NCBI RefSeq assembly: GCF_003056305.1
Contig: NZ_PYVX01000003.1
Location: 62,001 to 126,000 of the forward strand
Source: Halomonas denitrificans
GTDB taxonomy: Bacteria; Pseudomonadota; Gammaproteobacteria; Pseudomonadales; Halomonadaceae
Direction of reading: 5' to 3'
DNA length: 64,000 nucleotides
The notes beneath the pieces are model-generated. The model did not search any database. It was not told the origin of the DNA and worked only from the letters and a program-made list of their open reading frames with translations. The translations under genes were made by a program, and so were the position numbers. Positions 19,780-28,957 of this stretch are shown piece after piece (the stretch's first letter is position 1; every line of letters starts with the position of its first letter).

Positions 19780-19832
19780 ATGTACAATGTTTGTACATAA
19801 AAAAGGCTCGCGACCCTCGGGTCGTGATCGCC
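19780..19832. promoter_or_regulatory. Palindrome and second leftward hairpin in the region before the MscS-type gene
   Basis: ATGTACA (19780-19786) and TGTACAT (19792-19798) form a perfect 7-bp inverted repeat with a 5-bp spacer, an operator-like site about 120 bp before the channel gene. Directly beside it, A6 (19799-19804) followed by an imperfect hairpin (19805-19832) makes a second terminator-like unit on the minus strand. The rest of 19558-19920 holds no recognisable gene. Confidence 0.45.
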
Positions 19833-19920
19833 ACGCCAAACCCGTACCATGCCGACTAGGTACCCAGTACCGCTCCCCTGACACCCCATCGCCAACGCGC
19901 CAAGAGACGGAGGTCACCGC

Positions 19921-22242
19921 GTGAACCCTATGCGAGCCCTGACAGCCCTGGGCGTCTGGCTGCTGCTGGCCCTGGTGGCCATCGGCAGTCCGGCCCAGGC
20001 CCAGCAAGCCGACACCGGCAGCGAACCGCCGGCCTACTCCACCCTGGCCGACCTGCTCGAGAACGCCGAGAGCCGCCAGCAGCTGATCGACCAGCTGCGC
20101 GGCCTGGCCGCCCAGACCCCGGGCACCGACGCCGCCGCCTCGGCGGCCGCCGAGGCCAGCGCCGAGGCGCCCTCCCTGCCGCGCCAGCTGGCCCAGGCCA
20201 CCAGCCGCATCGCCGGCGAGGTCGGCACCCAGCTGGCCGAGGCGGCGGAGGCGATCGGCGAGCTGTTCGCGGGAAGCGACGGCGCCAGCGCCGAAATCGA
20301 TATGGCCGCGGTCGGCGATGCAGCCATCAATCTGGGGCTGGTGATCCTCGCCACCGTCGCGCTCTTCCTGATCATCCGCGCGCTGGCCAAGCCGGTCTTC
20401 GGCCGCATCAGCCAGTGGTCGCTCAACGGCCAGGGGCTCAATCCGGTGGTGCGCCTGGTGCTCTGCGTGGCGCTGGCGGCGCTGATCGACGTGCTGGTGG
20501 TGGCCCTCTCCTACGTCGGCGGCAACCTGGTCGCCACCTTCGCGGTGGGCGAGGCCGGCGAACTCTCGACCCGGGCCTCGCTGTTCCTCAACGCCTTCCT
20601 GGTGATCGAGCTGCTCAAGGCGGGTGTGCGGATGCTCTTCGCCTCGCGCTACGAGGGGCTGCGCCTGCTGCCGATCTCTGCCGGCGAGGCCTCCTACTGG
20701 AACCGCTGGATCGCCCGGCTGATCGGCCTGGTCGGCTACGGCCTGATGGTGGTGGTGCCGCTGATCAGCGCCTACCTGGCCCCGACCCTCGGGGAGAGCG
20801 TCGGCACCCTGATCATGATCGGCGCCTTCGTCTATGCGGTGGCGGTGGTGCTGAGCAACCGCGCGCGGCTGCGTGACGCCCTCAACCACAAGGCCCAGCA
20901 GACCACCATGGCCGCCAGCCGGGTCTCGCTGCAGCTGTTCGCCCGCACCTGGCACCTGTTCGCCCTGGCCTACTTCGTGATGGTGCTGGTGCTGACCCTG
21001 ACCCGCCCCGCGGACGCCCTGCCCTTCGTGCTCTTTGCCACCCTCAAGACCCTGGCGACCGTGGTGGTGGGCATGCTGGCCTCCAGCTTCCTGACCCAGA
21101 CCATCGGCCGCCAGATCCGGCTCTCCGATGACCTGCGGCGCAAGCTGCCGCTGCTCGAGCCGCGCCTCAACAGCTACGTGCCCAACGCCCTGCGCGTCAT
21201 CCGCGCGCTGATCCTGATCACCGTGATCATGATCGTGCTGAGCGCCTGGGGCGCCTTCGACCTCTCCGGCTGGTACGCCTCCGAAGCCGGTCGCGAGCTG
21301 GTCGGCAAGATCGTCAGCGTGATCGTGATCCTGGCGGTGGCCGCGGCGGCCTGGCTGGGGCTCGCCAGCCTGATCGAGCACAAGCTCAACCCGGAGACCG
21401 GAGGCGGCGTGCCCTCGGCGCGGGCCCAGACCCTGCTGGCGCTGTTCCGCAACGCCCTGGCCATCGCCCTGGTCACCATGACGGCGATGATCGTGCTCTC
21501 CGAGATCGGCATCAACATCGGCCCGCTGATCGCCGGCGCAGGGGTGCTGGGCCTGGCCATCGGCTTCGGCGCCCAGAAGCTGGTGCAGGACATCATCACC
21601 GGCATCTTCATCCAGGTGGAGAACGCCATGAACACCGGCGACGTCGTCACTCTGGGCGGCATCACCGGCACGGCCGAGAAGCTGAGCATCCGCTCGGTGG
21701 GCATCCGCGACCTCTCCGGCACCTACCACATCGTGCCCTTCTCCAGCGTCGACACCGTCTCCAACTACATGCGCGAGTTCGGCAACCACGTCGGCGAGTA
21801 CGGCATCGCCTACCGCGAGAGCATCGACGAGGCCATCGAGCAGCTCAAGCTGGCCTTCGAGGATCTCCAAGCCAGCGAGGAGCACGGCCACAAGCTCCTC
21901 GAGCCGCTCACTGTGGCCGGCGTGGTGGCCCTCGCCGACAGCTCGGTCAACATCCGGGTGGTCATCAAGACCACGCCCGGCGACCAGTGGGCCGTGGGAC
22001 GCGCCTACAACCGCCTGGTCAAGCTACGCTTCGACGAGGCCGGCATCGAGATCCCCTTCCCGCACACCACGCTCTACTTCGGCGAGGACAAGCAGGGTCG
22101 CTCGCCGGCGGCCAACGTGCGGATGCTGGACGCCGCGTCGCGCCGGCGCCCCGCCGAGGACGCCCCGGGCGACGATACCGGCCACGGCGTGCAGGAGATC
22201 GCCGACGCCGACCATCGCCAGCCCAACGACAGCGAGGTCTAG
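19921..22242 (+). CDS. Large MscS-family mechanosensitive channel (YbiO-like)
   Basis: A 773-residue membrane protein starting at GTG 19921, chosen because GGAGG (19909-19913) lies 7 bp upstream; ATG 19930 is too far from it. A signal-type segment (to AQA-Q, about residue 30) precedes a periplasmic helical region (30-130) and then about ten membrane helices. The pore helix GPLIAGAGVLGLAIGFGAQK lies at about residues 537-556. The MscS beta domain (about 560-625) follows. The C-terminal about 50 residues are charged and disordered. Such channels release solutes on osmotic downshock, a relevant role in a halophile. It ends with a strong terminator. Confidence 0.88.
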   Translation: MNPMRALTALGVWLLLALVAIGSPAQAQQADTGSEPPAYSTLADLLENAESRQQLIDQLRGLAAQTPGTDAAASAAAEASAEAPSLPRQLAQATSRIAGEVGTQLAEAAEAIGELFAGSDGASAEIDMAAVGDAAINLGLVILATVALFLIIRALAKPVFGRISQWSLNGQGLNPVVRLVLCVALAALIDVLVVALSYVGGNLVATFAVGEAGELSTRASLFLNAFLVIELLKAGVRMLFASRYEGLRLLPISAGEASYWNRWIARLIGLVGYGLMVVVPLISAYLAPTLGESVGTLIMIGAFVYAVAVVLSNRARLRDALNHKAQQTTMAASRVSLQLFARTWHLFALAYFVMVLVLTLTRPADALPFVLFATLKTLATVVVGMLASSFLTQTIGRQIRLSDDLRRKLPLLEPRLNSYVPNALRVIRALILITVIMIVLSAWGAFDLSGWYASEAGRELVGKIVSVIVILAVAAAAWLGLASLIEHKLNPETGGGVPSARAQTLLALFRNALAIALVTMTAMIVLSEIGINIGPLIAGAGVLGLAIGFGAQKLVQDIITGIFIQVENAMNTGDVVTLGGITGTAEKLSIRSVGIRDLSGTYHIVPFSSVDTVSNYMREFGNHVGEYGIAYRESIDEAIEQLKLAFEDLQASEEHGHKLLEPLTVAGVVALADSSVNIRVVIKTTPGDQWAVGRAYNRLVKLRFDEAGIEIPFPHTTLYFGEDKQGRSPAANVRMLDAASRRRPAEDAPGDDTGHGVQEIADADHRQPNDSEV

Positions 22243-22280
22243 ACGCTCGCCCGCAGGCGCCCGCGGCGCCTGCTCGCATC

Positions 22281-22316
22281 GACAGCGGGGTCGCCGAGGG
22301 CGGCCCCGCTGTCGTT
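22281..22316 (+). terminator. Terminator of the MscS-family gene
   Basis: GACAGCGGGG (22281-22290) pairs with CCCCGCTGTC (22304-22313), extended inward by TCGCC/GGCGG, giving a stem of about 15 bp and a 3-base loop. GTT follows. The U tract is weak but the stem is very stable. Confidence 0.75.
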
Positions 22317-22515
22317 AGATCGGGTGATAGTAGAGAGGTCCCGCTCAGGGGGCAGACGCCCCAAAGCGGGGTGATCCGGTGCGTAGCCGGTGCGAAGAGA
22401 GGGGCGCGGCCTCGAGGGGCGTGGCGGGCGGCAAGCCGGCATTCCTTGCTCCCCCCCCCTTGCTCCACCCGAGCGCACCAACGAGACACCCGCATAGCGC
22501 AAGGTGCGCAAACCA

Positions 22516-22543
22516 AGAGGGGCTGCCCATCGGCAGCCCCTCT
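22516..22543 (-). terminator. Leftward terminator of the hem operon
   Basis: AGAGGGGCTGCC (22516-22527) and its complement (22532-22543) form a 12-bp stem with a 4-base loop. On the minus strand TTGGTTT follows. It lies 43 bp after the hemY stop. The rest of 22317-22585 (GC-rich, with a C8 run near 22452) holds no gene that I can support. Confidence 0.75.
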
Positions 22544-22585
22544 CGTGGGTGGGTCACGTCACGGCAACCCCGGGTCACGCATCGC

Positions 22586-23839
22586 TCAGGACGCCGCCTT
22601 GGCCGCCTTCGCGTCCGACTCGGGCGCCTCGGTGGGTTGCGGCAGCGAGGGCAGCGACTTGTCGAGCAGCTCGACGCTCTGGCGGTAGAAGAGCTGGCTC
22701 TTCTGGTGCTCGCCCAGGTTGGCATAGAGCCGGGCCAGTTCCGCGCACGCCACGCCGCTGGGGCGCTGGCGCTGGCTCGCCTCGAAGTACTCCTGGGCCT
22801 TGCCCCAGTAGGCGTTGCGCAGCGCCAGGCGCCCCAGGGTGAGCAGCAGGTCCGGGTCGTTGGGCCGCTCCTGCAGCCACTTCTCGGCCACCACCAGCTG
22901 GCGACGGGCATCCACGTCGAGCAGGCCGTAGCGCAGCACCAGGCGGCTGTCCCAGTGCTCCTTGAGGGAGTGGCGCAGCAGTCGCTCGGCGATGCCCTCC
23001 TGGTCGCCGCGCACCAGCGCCTCGGCGTAGAGCACGATCAGGTCGTTGTTGGTGCGCAGGTAGTCGGGCATGTCGGCCCAGAGGTTGCGCACCCGCTCGA
23101 TGTCGCCGGGGTTGCGGGCCTCCTGGCCGATCAGCTCGCGGTAGGCGCGCAGCTCGAGCTGCTCGCGCTCCTCGCGGGAGATCAGCTGCTGCGCCCCCAG
23201 CCGCGGCATCAGGCGGCGCAGGCCGTCCCAGTCGCTGACGCTGAGGTAGGCCTGCTTGAGCTGCTTGAGGACCTGGGGGTGGTTGGGCAGGTGGCGGTCC
23301 AGGCGGGTCAGGATCGCCAGCGCCTCCTCGTACTGCTGGCGATCCAGCATCAGCTGGGCCTGCATCATGCCCACCGCGGTGTCGGCCCCCTCGGTGCTCA
23401 GGTGCGCCCGCTTGAGCAGGGTGTCGGCCTGCTCGTAACGCCCCTGGTAGTGGGCGGCCAGGGCCGCGGAGAGGTAGTTGACCAGCGGCGTGCTGGAGTC
23501 ATCGGCGGCCTTGACCAGGGCCTTCTCGGCGCGCTTCCAGCGCCCCTCGGCGAGCGCCACCAGGCCGCGCACGGTGCGCTTCATGGCGGTGCGGTTGCGG
23601 GCGCGGCTGTTCCACACCTTGAAGCGGCTGACCGGCCGGGTCAGGCGCATCAGCAGGCGCAGGCCGAAGTGCAGCGCGATGAACACCGCCAGCAGGATGA
23701 CCAGGCCGAACCAGAAGGAGGTCTGGTAGGAGGTGTCGCCCACCCGCACCAGCCAGTAGCCCGGCACCGACATCATCAGCTGGCCGAACAGCGCCCCGAG
23801 CGCGAGGCCCAGGACCACGATCAGGATCAGCTTTCTCAT
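22586..23839 (-). CDS. hemY: HemY, heme-biosynthesis-associated TPR membrane protein
   Basis: A 417-residue protein with two N-terminal membrane helices (about 1-25 and 40-62) and tetratricopeptide repeats through the rest. This is the HemY_N plus TPR layout of the proteobacterial HemY, unrelated to protoporphyrinogen oxidase. The SFWFGLVILLAVFIALHFGLR segment is the second helix. It overlaps hemX by 4 bp and is the last gene of the hemC-hemD-hemX-hemY operon. Its role in porphyrin supply is not enzymatically defined. The C-terminal 25 residues are low-complexity. Confidence 0.9.
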   Translation of the reverse strand: MRKLILIVVLGLALGALFGQLMMSVPGYWLVRVGDTSYQTSFWFGLVILLAVFIALHFGLRLLMRLTRPVSRFKVWNSRARNRTAMKRTVRGLVALAEGRWKRAEKALVKAADDSSTPLVNYLSAALAAHYQGRYEQADTLLKRAHLSTEGADTAVGMMQAQLMLDRQQYEEALAILTRLDRHLPNHPQVLKQLKQAYLSVSDWDGLRRLMPRLGAQQLISREEREQLELRAYRELIGQEARNPGDIERVRNLWADMPDYLRTNNDLIVLYAEALVRGDQEGIAERLLRHSLKEHWDSRLVLRYGLLDVDARRQLVVAEKWLQERPNDPDLLLTLGRLALRNAYWGKAQEYFEASQRQRPSGVACAELARLYANLGEHQKSQLFYRQSVELLDKSLPSLPQPTEAPESDAKAAKAAS

Positions 23840-25377
23840 GCGTCATCTCCCTGGCCGCCCTCGGCCTGATCGGCGGCGCGGCTCTCGAAGCGATGCTCGA
23901 TGAAGCTCGCCAGCGCCTGCTGGGAGCCGCTGATGTCCGGCAGCTCGGGACGGATGCTGCGCTGCTGGAGCTCCTCGAGGCGCGCGACCACCGACTGCAC
24001 GCCGGGCGCCTCCATGTCGTAGTAGCCGCGGATCAGCGTCAGGGCCTTGTCGAGGCTTGCCTCGTAGAGCTCCTGCTCCTCCTTGAGCAGCGCCAGCTGG
24101 GACTGCTCGAGCACCAGGCGCACGCTCTGGCGCAGGTAGGACTCCTGCTCCGGGGCGATCAGCGCCTCCAGGGCCTCGTCGTGCTTGCGCACGGTGACCA
24201 GGTCCTTGAGCTCGTTGCCGAAGCGCGACAGCTGCTGCTGCCAGCCGCCGGTGGGCGCCTCCTCGATGACGGCATCGGCGGTCATCTCCTCGATGTCCTG
24301 GGCCAGGGGCTGGCCGGCGATCAGCTCCTGCTGGGCGTTGAGTGCCAGGTAGAGGCCGGTGCGATCGACCGTCGGCACGGCCTCCAGGGCGGCGAGCTCG
24401 GAGGCGATCTCGCGGCGCACCGGCACCAGGGCGGGGTTGTCGGCCTCGCGCAGGCGTGCATCGGCGGTGCGCAGCAGGGCCGCGGCGCCCTCGACGTCGC
24501 GCTCCAGCTGCAGGCGCTGGTTGGCCAGGCGCAGCAGGTAGGCCGCCTCGGCGTGCAGCCAGTCGCGCTCGTCGGTCTCCTGCTCGCGGGAGAGCTCGTC
24601 GAGCACCCGGTCGAGGGTCTCGTCGACGCTGCCGCGGTAGTCCGCGAAGTCGGCACGCAGACTGGAGAGGGTCGACTCGAGGGCCGCGTCACGCTCGCTC
24701 TCGGCGCTTTCGAGCTGCGCTTCCAGGTCGCCCAGGGCGGACTCGCTGGCGACCTCGGCGGGCAGTGCGGAGAGACGCTGCTGCTGCGTCTCGAGCTTCT
24801 GCCAGGCCTGCCAGCCGAAGACGCCCACGCCGATGGCGAGCAGGATCACCAGCACCAGCGCCACACCACCGGCCTTGCCACCGCCCTGGCCGCCGCTCTT
24901 GGCGGTGGCGGCACCGCCCGCCGGGGGCTTGCCGCCGTCGGCGGCCTTGGGCTTGTCGGCGGGCGCGTCCTGGGCCTTGGCCTTGCCGGTGCCGGCGGCA
25001 CCCGCGGCCGGCTTGTCGGCGGAGGCGTTATGGGTCTTGGCCTTGTCGGTGCCGGCGGCGCCGGAGGTCGGCTTGGCGGGCGCGGCGTTCTGCGTCGTCG
25101 CCTTGTCGGTGCCGGCGGCCGGCTTGTCGGCGGAGGCGCTCGGCGTGCCGGACGACGCGCTAGCGTCCTGCGCGGCCGCGTCCTGCTTCTCCTGCCCGGC
25201 CGCGGCGCCGGCCGAAGCCGATGAGCCGCCCTTGCCGCGGCGGCGCGAGCGGCGGGAGGACGAACCGCCGGCCTTGTCGGCCTCGCCGCTCCCCTGACCG
25301 CCCGGGGGCGTCGATGCGCCCTGGGCCGCATCGGAAGGCGTCTGCTGTTCGTCCTGATCGTTTGGTTGCTTGCTCAT
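23836..25377 (-). CDS. hemX: HemX, uroporphyrinogen-III C-methyltransferase-like membrane protein
   Basis: A 513-residue protein with one membrane helix (about 171-189). The C-terminal part (190-500) matches the HemX family, including an early coiled coil (about 195-255). The first 170 residues are low-complexity and contain a degenerate repeat (separate entry), making this HemX longer than usual. Despite the family name it has no SAM-binding methyltransferase domain. Its function is unsettled, probably structural. It lies between hemD and hemY, with a 4-bp overlap to hemY. Confidence 0.88.
   Translation of the reverse strand: MSKQPNDQDEQQTPSDAAQGASTPPGGQGSGEADKAGGSSSRRSRRRGKGGSSASAGAAAGQEKQDAAAQDASASSGTPSASADKPAAGTDKATTQNAAPAKPTSGAAGTDKAKTHNASADKPAAGAAGTGKAKAQDAPADKPKAADGGKPPAGGAATAKSGGQGGGKAGGVALVLVILLAIGVGVFGWQAWQKLETQQQRLSALPAEVASESALGDLEAQLESAESERDAALESTLSSLRADFADYRGSVDETLDRVLDELSREQETDERDWLHAEAAYLLRLANQRLQLERDVEGAAALLRTADARLREADNPALVPVRREIASELAALEAVPTVDRTGLYLALNAQQELIAGQPLAQDIEEMTADAVIEEAPTGGWQQQLSRFGNELKDLVTVRKHDEALEALIAPEQESYLRQSVRLVLEQSQLALLKEEQELYEASLDKALTLIRGYYDMEAPGVQSVVARLEELQQRSIRPELPDISGSQQALASFIEHRFESRAADQAEGGQGDDA
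24931..25134 (-). repeat. Degenerate about 20-residue repeats in the N-terminus of HemX
   Basis: Residues 82-149 contain about three and a half imperfect copies of a unit like ADKPAAGAAGTDKAKTQNA. The DNA repeats the block GCCTTGTCGGTGCCGGCGGC with small changes. The alanine/lysine/proline-rich cytoplasmic linker probably varies in length between strains. Confidence 0.75.
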
Positions 25378-25383
25378 CTGTCG

Positions 25384-26178
25384 CTAGCCCTTTTCGAGAT
25401 CATCATGATCGACATCGGCCTCCTCAGGGGCGCTGCTCCCGGCGACCGCGGCCGCCAGGGCGGCAGGGGTGGCACCCGACGCCACCACGGGGACACGAAA
25501 TCCCAGCCTGCCGGCCAGTGTAGCCAACCGCGCGCTGGAAACGATTAGCGGTTGGTTCAAGGCGGCATCCGTACACCATCCTGCCAGATGTTCGAGGATT
25601 TCTCCGCTGCTGACCACCAGCGCCCGGTAATCGCCCGTCGCCAGCCGCGCCTGCAGGGGTGGCGCGGGGTCGAGCAGGCGGCGCCGGTAGACCGCCAGGC
25701 GCGTCACCCTCGCGCCGCGCGCGGACAGGGTGTCGGCGAGCAGGGTTCGCCCCCCCTCGCCGGTCACCAGCAAGACCCGCTGCTCGTCGAGGGCCCGCAG
25801 CGAGGCGAGGCACAGCAGCGCCTCGCTGGTGTCCTCGCCGCTGTCCGGCGACGGCACGTGCACGCGCACCCCGAGGTGGTGGTGCAGGGCGGCGGCGGTG
25901 GACGCCCCCACCGCATAGTAGTCGATGCCGACCGGCAGCTGCGGCCAGTAGCGATCGAGCGCATCAGCCAGGCACTCGGCGGCGAAGGGGCTCACCACCA
26001 CCACCTTGTCGAACTGGTCGACGTCCAGCCAGGTGCTGCGCGCCGCCGGCGTCTCCGCCAGCGGCTCGAGGCGCATCACCTCCAGGCGCGCCACGGGCAG
26101 GCCGCAAGCCTCGATGGCCGCGGCCAGCGGGGCCGCGCGCTCGCCCGGACGGGTGATCAGGACCGGTCGGCTCGCCAT
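25384..26178 (-). CDS. hemD: Uroporphyrinogen-III synthase
   Basis: A 264-residue enzyme that cyclises hydroxymethylbilane to uroporphyrinogen III. The family is poorly conserved, but RPVLITRPGERAAPL at the start, YAVGASTAAAL, VLLVTGEGGR and VVSSGEIL segments are typical. The ATG (26178-26176) shares its A with the hemC TGA stop, so the two are translationally coupled. The long open frame upstream of this ATG is only the shadow of hemC. Confidence 0.92.
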   Translation of the reverse strand: MASRPVLITRPGERAAPLAAAIEACGLPVARLEVMRLEPLAETPAARSTWLDVDQFDKVVVVSPFAAECLADALDRYWPQLPVGIDYYAVGASTAAALHHHLGVRVHVPSPDSGEDTSEALLCLASLRALDEQRVLLVTGEGGRTLLADTLSARGARVTRLAVYRRRLLDPAPPLQARLATGDYRALVVSSGEILEHLAGWCTDAALNQPLIVSSARLATLAGRLGFRVPVVASGATPAALAAAVAGSSAPEEADVDHDDLEKG

Positions 26179-27119
26179 CAAACGGCGCCGTAGACCTCGG
26201 CGAGGATGTCGCCGGCGCCCTGGTCGAGCAGCTCCTCGGCCACCCGGATGCCCAGCGCCTCCGGCTCGTGGATGGACCCGCGCCCCTCGGCGCGCAGCAC
26301 CCGGGTGCCCTCCGGGTTGCCCACCAGGGCGCGCAGCCACAGGGTCTGGCCGTCGTTCTCGAACACGGCGTGGCCGCCGATGGGCACCTGGCAGCCCCCC
26401 TCCAGGCGGGTGTTCATGGCGCGCTCCGCGCGCACCCGGGTGGCGGTGGCCGCGTCGTCCAGCGGCGTCAGCAGCGCCAGCAGCTCCGGGTCGTGGAGGC
26501 GGCATTCGATGCCCAGCGCCCCCTGGCCGCAGGCCGGCAGGCAGACCTCGGGCGGCAGCTCCATGGCGATGCGCGCCTCGAGGCCCAGCCGCTTGAGGCC
26601 GGAGGTCGCCAGCAGGATGGCGTCGTATTCGCCGGCATCGAGCTTGCCGAGGCGGGTCTGGACGTTGCCGCGCAGGTTGAGCACCTCGAGGTCCGGGCGC
26701 GCCTCGCGCATCTGCAGGCCACGGCGCAGGCTGGAGGTGCCGATGCGCGCGCCCTCGGGCAGAGCGTCCAGCGACGCGTAGTGGTTGGAGACGAAGGCGT
26801 CGGTGGGCTCGGCGCCCTCGAGGATCACCGAGAGGCCCAGGCTCTCGGGGAAGTGCATCGGCACGTCCTTCATGGAGTGCACGGCGATGTCGGCGCGGCC
26901 GTCGAGCATCGCCTCCTCCAGCTCCTTCACGAACAGCCCCTTGCCGCCGACCTTGGCCAGCGGCGTGTCGAGGATCTTGTCGCCGCGGGTGGACATGGGC
27001 ACCAGCTCGACCGTGAGACCGGGATGGGCGGCCATCAGACGGTCGCGGACATGCTCGGCCTGCCACATGGCCAGTTGACTCTTGCGGGTGGCGATACGCA
27101 GGGTGTTGATGGCTTGCAC
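26178..27119 (-). CDS. hemC: Porphobilinogen deaminase (hydroxymethylbilane synthase)
   Basis: A 313-residue enzyme that joins four porphobilinogens into hydroxymethylbilane. The GTG at 27119-27117 is chosen because GGGAGA lies just upstream and the length then equals E. coli HemC; a longer frame to 27206 adds an unlikely histidine/proline-rich leader. Clear motifs are [34 protein letters not shown] and the dipyrromethane-bearing cysteine in [11 protein letters not shown]. It heads the hemCDXY operon and diverges from argH. Confidence 0.95.
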   Translation of the reverse strand: MQAINTLRIATRKSQLAMWQAEHVRDRLMAAHPGLTVELVPMSTRGDKILDTPLAKVGGKGLFVKELEEAMLDGRADIAVHSMKDVPMHFPESLGLSVILEGAEPTDAFVSNHYASLDALPEGARIGTSSLRRGLQMREARPDLEVLNLRGNVQTRLGKLDAGEYDAILLATSGLKRLGLEARIAMELPPEVCLPACGQGALGIECRLHDPELLALLTPLDDAATATRVRAERAMNTRLEGGCQVPIGGHAVFENDGQTLWLRALVGNPEGTRVLRAEGRGSIHEPEALGIRVAEELLDQGAGDILAEVYGAV

Positions 27120-27352
27120 GTGGTTCTCCCGTACCGGTTGGCCTGCCGATGGCGCGCGATGCGCTGGCGCCCGGTGATGATGTGGATACGCCTCATCATA
27201 AAGCACCGCGCGAAGCAGGAAAAATCACGGTGCGGCGAGCGTGCCCCGCCCCTCGCCAGCCCCTCGGACTCTGGTACACTTTCCGCCATGTCAAGGCAGC
27301 GCCGCCATGGCGGTGCCCATCACCCCTTTCGTCAAGCAGGATGCCCAGCCCG
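27120..27352. promoter_or_regulatory. Divergent promoter region hemC/argH
   Basis: No gene. TGGTACACT (27272-27280) is an extended -10-like element reading toward argH; no matching -35 box is clear. TGATGATGTGGATACGCC and CATCATAAAG (around 27176-27204) are the AT-richer part likely serving hemC. Confidence 0.4.
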
Positions 27353-28762
27353 ATGAGCCCGAGTCCTTCCAACCCCGGCACCAATCAGTCCTGGGGTGGC
27401 CGCTTCAGCGAGCCCACCGACGCCTTCGTCGAACGCTTCACCGCCTCGGTCGGCTTCGACCAGCGCCTCGCCCTCCACGACATCCAGGGCTCAGTCGCCC
27501 ACGCCACCATGCTGGCCCGGGTCGGCGTGCTGACCGACGCGGAGCGCGACGCCATCGTCCAGGGCCTCGACGAGATCCGCGGCGAGATCGAAGGCGGCAC
27601 CTTCGAGTGGTCGGTGGCGCTCGAGGACGTGCACATGAACATCGAGGCACGGCTCACCGCCAAGATCGGCATCACCGGCAAGAAGCTGCACACCGGCCGC
27701 TCGCGCAACGACCAGGTGGCCACCGACATCCGCCTCTTCCTGCGCGACGAGATCGACGCCGTGGCCGCGGAGCTTGCGCGCCTGCGCGCGGGGCTGATCG
27801 ACCTGGCCGACCGCGAGGCCGACACCATCATGCCCGGCTTCACCCACCTGCAGACCGCGCAGCCGGTGACCTTCGGCCACCACCTGCTGGCCTGGCAGGA
27901 GATGCTGGCCCGCGACCACGAGCGCCTGCTCGACTGCCGCAAGCGGGTCAACGTGCTGCCGCTGGGCGCCGCGGCGCTGGCCGGCACCACCTACCCCATC
28001 GACCGCCACGTCACCGCCGAGCTGCTGGGCTTCGAGCGTCCCGCCGAGAACAGCCTCGACGCGGTCAGCGACCGGGACTTCGCCATCGAGTTCACGTCCT
28101 TCGCCAGCATCCTGCTGATGCACCTGTCGCGGATGAGCGAGGAGCTGGTGCTGTGGACCAGCGCCCAGTTCGACTTCATCGACCTGCCCGACCGCTTCTG
28201 CACCGGCTCCTCGATCATGCCGCAGAAGAAGAACCCCGACGTGCCGGAGCTGGTGCGCGGCAAGACCGGGCGCGTCTACGGCCACCTGATGGGCCTGCTG
28301 ACCCTGATGAAGTCCCAGCCGCTGGCCTACAACAAGGACAACCAGGAGGACAAGGAGCCGCTGTTCGATACCCTGGACACCGTCAAGGGCTGCCTGCGCG
28401 CCTTCGCCGACATGGCCCCGGCCATCGAGTCGAAGAAGCCGAGCATGGCCGAGGCCGCCCGCCGCGGCTTCTCCACCGCCACCGACCTGGCCGACTACCT
28501 GGTGCGCAAGGGCGTGGCCTTCCGCGACGCCCACGAGATCGTCGGCCAGTCCGTGGCCTTCGGGCTCAAGGAGGGCAAGGACCTCTCCGAGATGAGCCTC
28601 GAGGAGCTCCGACAGTTCTCCGACACCATCGAGGCGGACGTCTTCGAGGTGCTGACCCTCGAGGGCTCGGTGGCGGCCCGCAACCACATCGGCGGCACCG
28701 CCCCGGACCAGGTGCGGGCCGCGGCCCAGCGCGCCCGCGACGCCCTGGCGAGCCTGGCCTGA
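27353..28762 (+). CDS. argH: Argininosuccinate lyase
   Basis: A 469-residue enzyme of the fumarase/aspartase superfamily, the last step of arginine synthesis. The signature [12 protein letters not shown] holds the catalytic serine loop. GGRFSEPTD at the start, [14 protein letters not shown] and [17 protein letters not shown] segments are typical. The ATG at 27353 is preferred; an in-frame ATG at 27341 would add four residues, and neither has a strong ribosome-binding site. Its stop overlaps the lptM start by 1 bp. The argH-lptM-lysA-dapF order is conserved in Pseudomonas and Halomonas. Confidence 0.95.
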   Translation: MSPSPSNPGTNQSWGGRFSEPTDAFVERFTASVGFDQRLALHDIQGSVAHATMLARVGVLTDAERDAIVQGLDEIRGEIEGGTFEWSVALEDVHMNIEARLTAKIGITGKKLHTGRSRNDQVATDIRLFLRDEIDAVAAELARLRAGLIDLADREADTIMPGFTHLQTAQPVTFGHHLLAWQEMLARDHERLLDCRKRVNVLPLGAAALAGTTYPIDRHVTAELLGFERPAENSLDAVSDRDFAIEFTSFASILLMHLSRMSEELVLWTSAQFDFIDLPDRFCTGSSIMPQKKNPDVPELVRGKTGRVYGHLMGLLTLMKSQPLAYNKDNQEDKEPLFDTLDTVKGCLRAFADMAPAIESKKPSMAEAARRGFSTATDLADYLVRKGVAFRDAHEIVGQSVAFGLKEGKDLSEMSLEELRQFSDTIEADVFEVLTLEGSVAARNHIGGTAPDQVRAAAQRARDALASLA

Positions 28763-28956
28763 TGGGACGCCTGCTCCCCGCCGCCCTGGCCCTGGCCCTG
28801 GCCCTCGCGCTGGCCGGCTGCGGCCAGAAGGGCCCGCTCTACCTGCCCGGCGACGAGGCGGCCGCCGAGCGCTATGACCCTGCCGGCGAGCAGGCGACGT
28901 CGGACGACGCCGCCGCCCCGCAGGACGACGACACCGCCCGCGACGACGAGAGCTAG
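28762..28956 (+). CDS. lptM: LptM (YifL)-like small lipoprotein
   Basis: A 64-residue lipoprotein. The signal peptide is a run of leucine/alanine ending in the lipobox LAGC, with C20 as the lipidation site, followed by the family's hallmark [10 protein letters not shown]. The remainder is acidic and disordered. LptM helps mature the LptD/LptE lipopolysaccharide translocon by aiding disulfide formation. Its place between argH and lysA is the usual one. Confidence 0.92.
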   Translation: MGRLLPAALALALALALAGCGQKGPLYLPGDEAAAERYDPAGEQATSDDAAAPQDDDTARDDES

Positions 28957-28957
28957 C

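Noticed and set aside
22379..23869. 496-codon plus-strand frame opposite hemY
   Set aside because: Antisense of the well-supported hemY; leucine/glutamine/glycine-rich with no motif.
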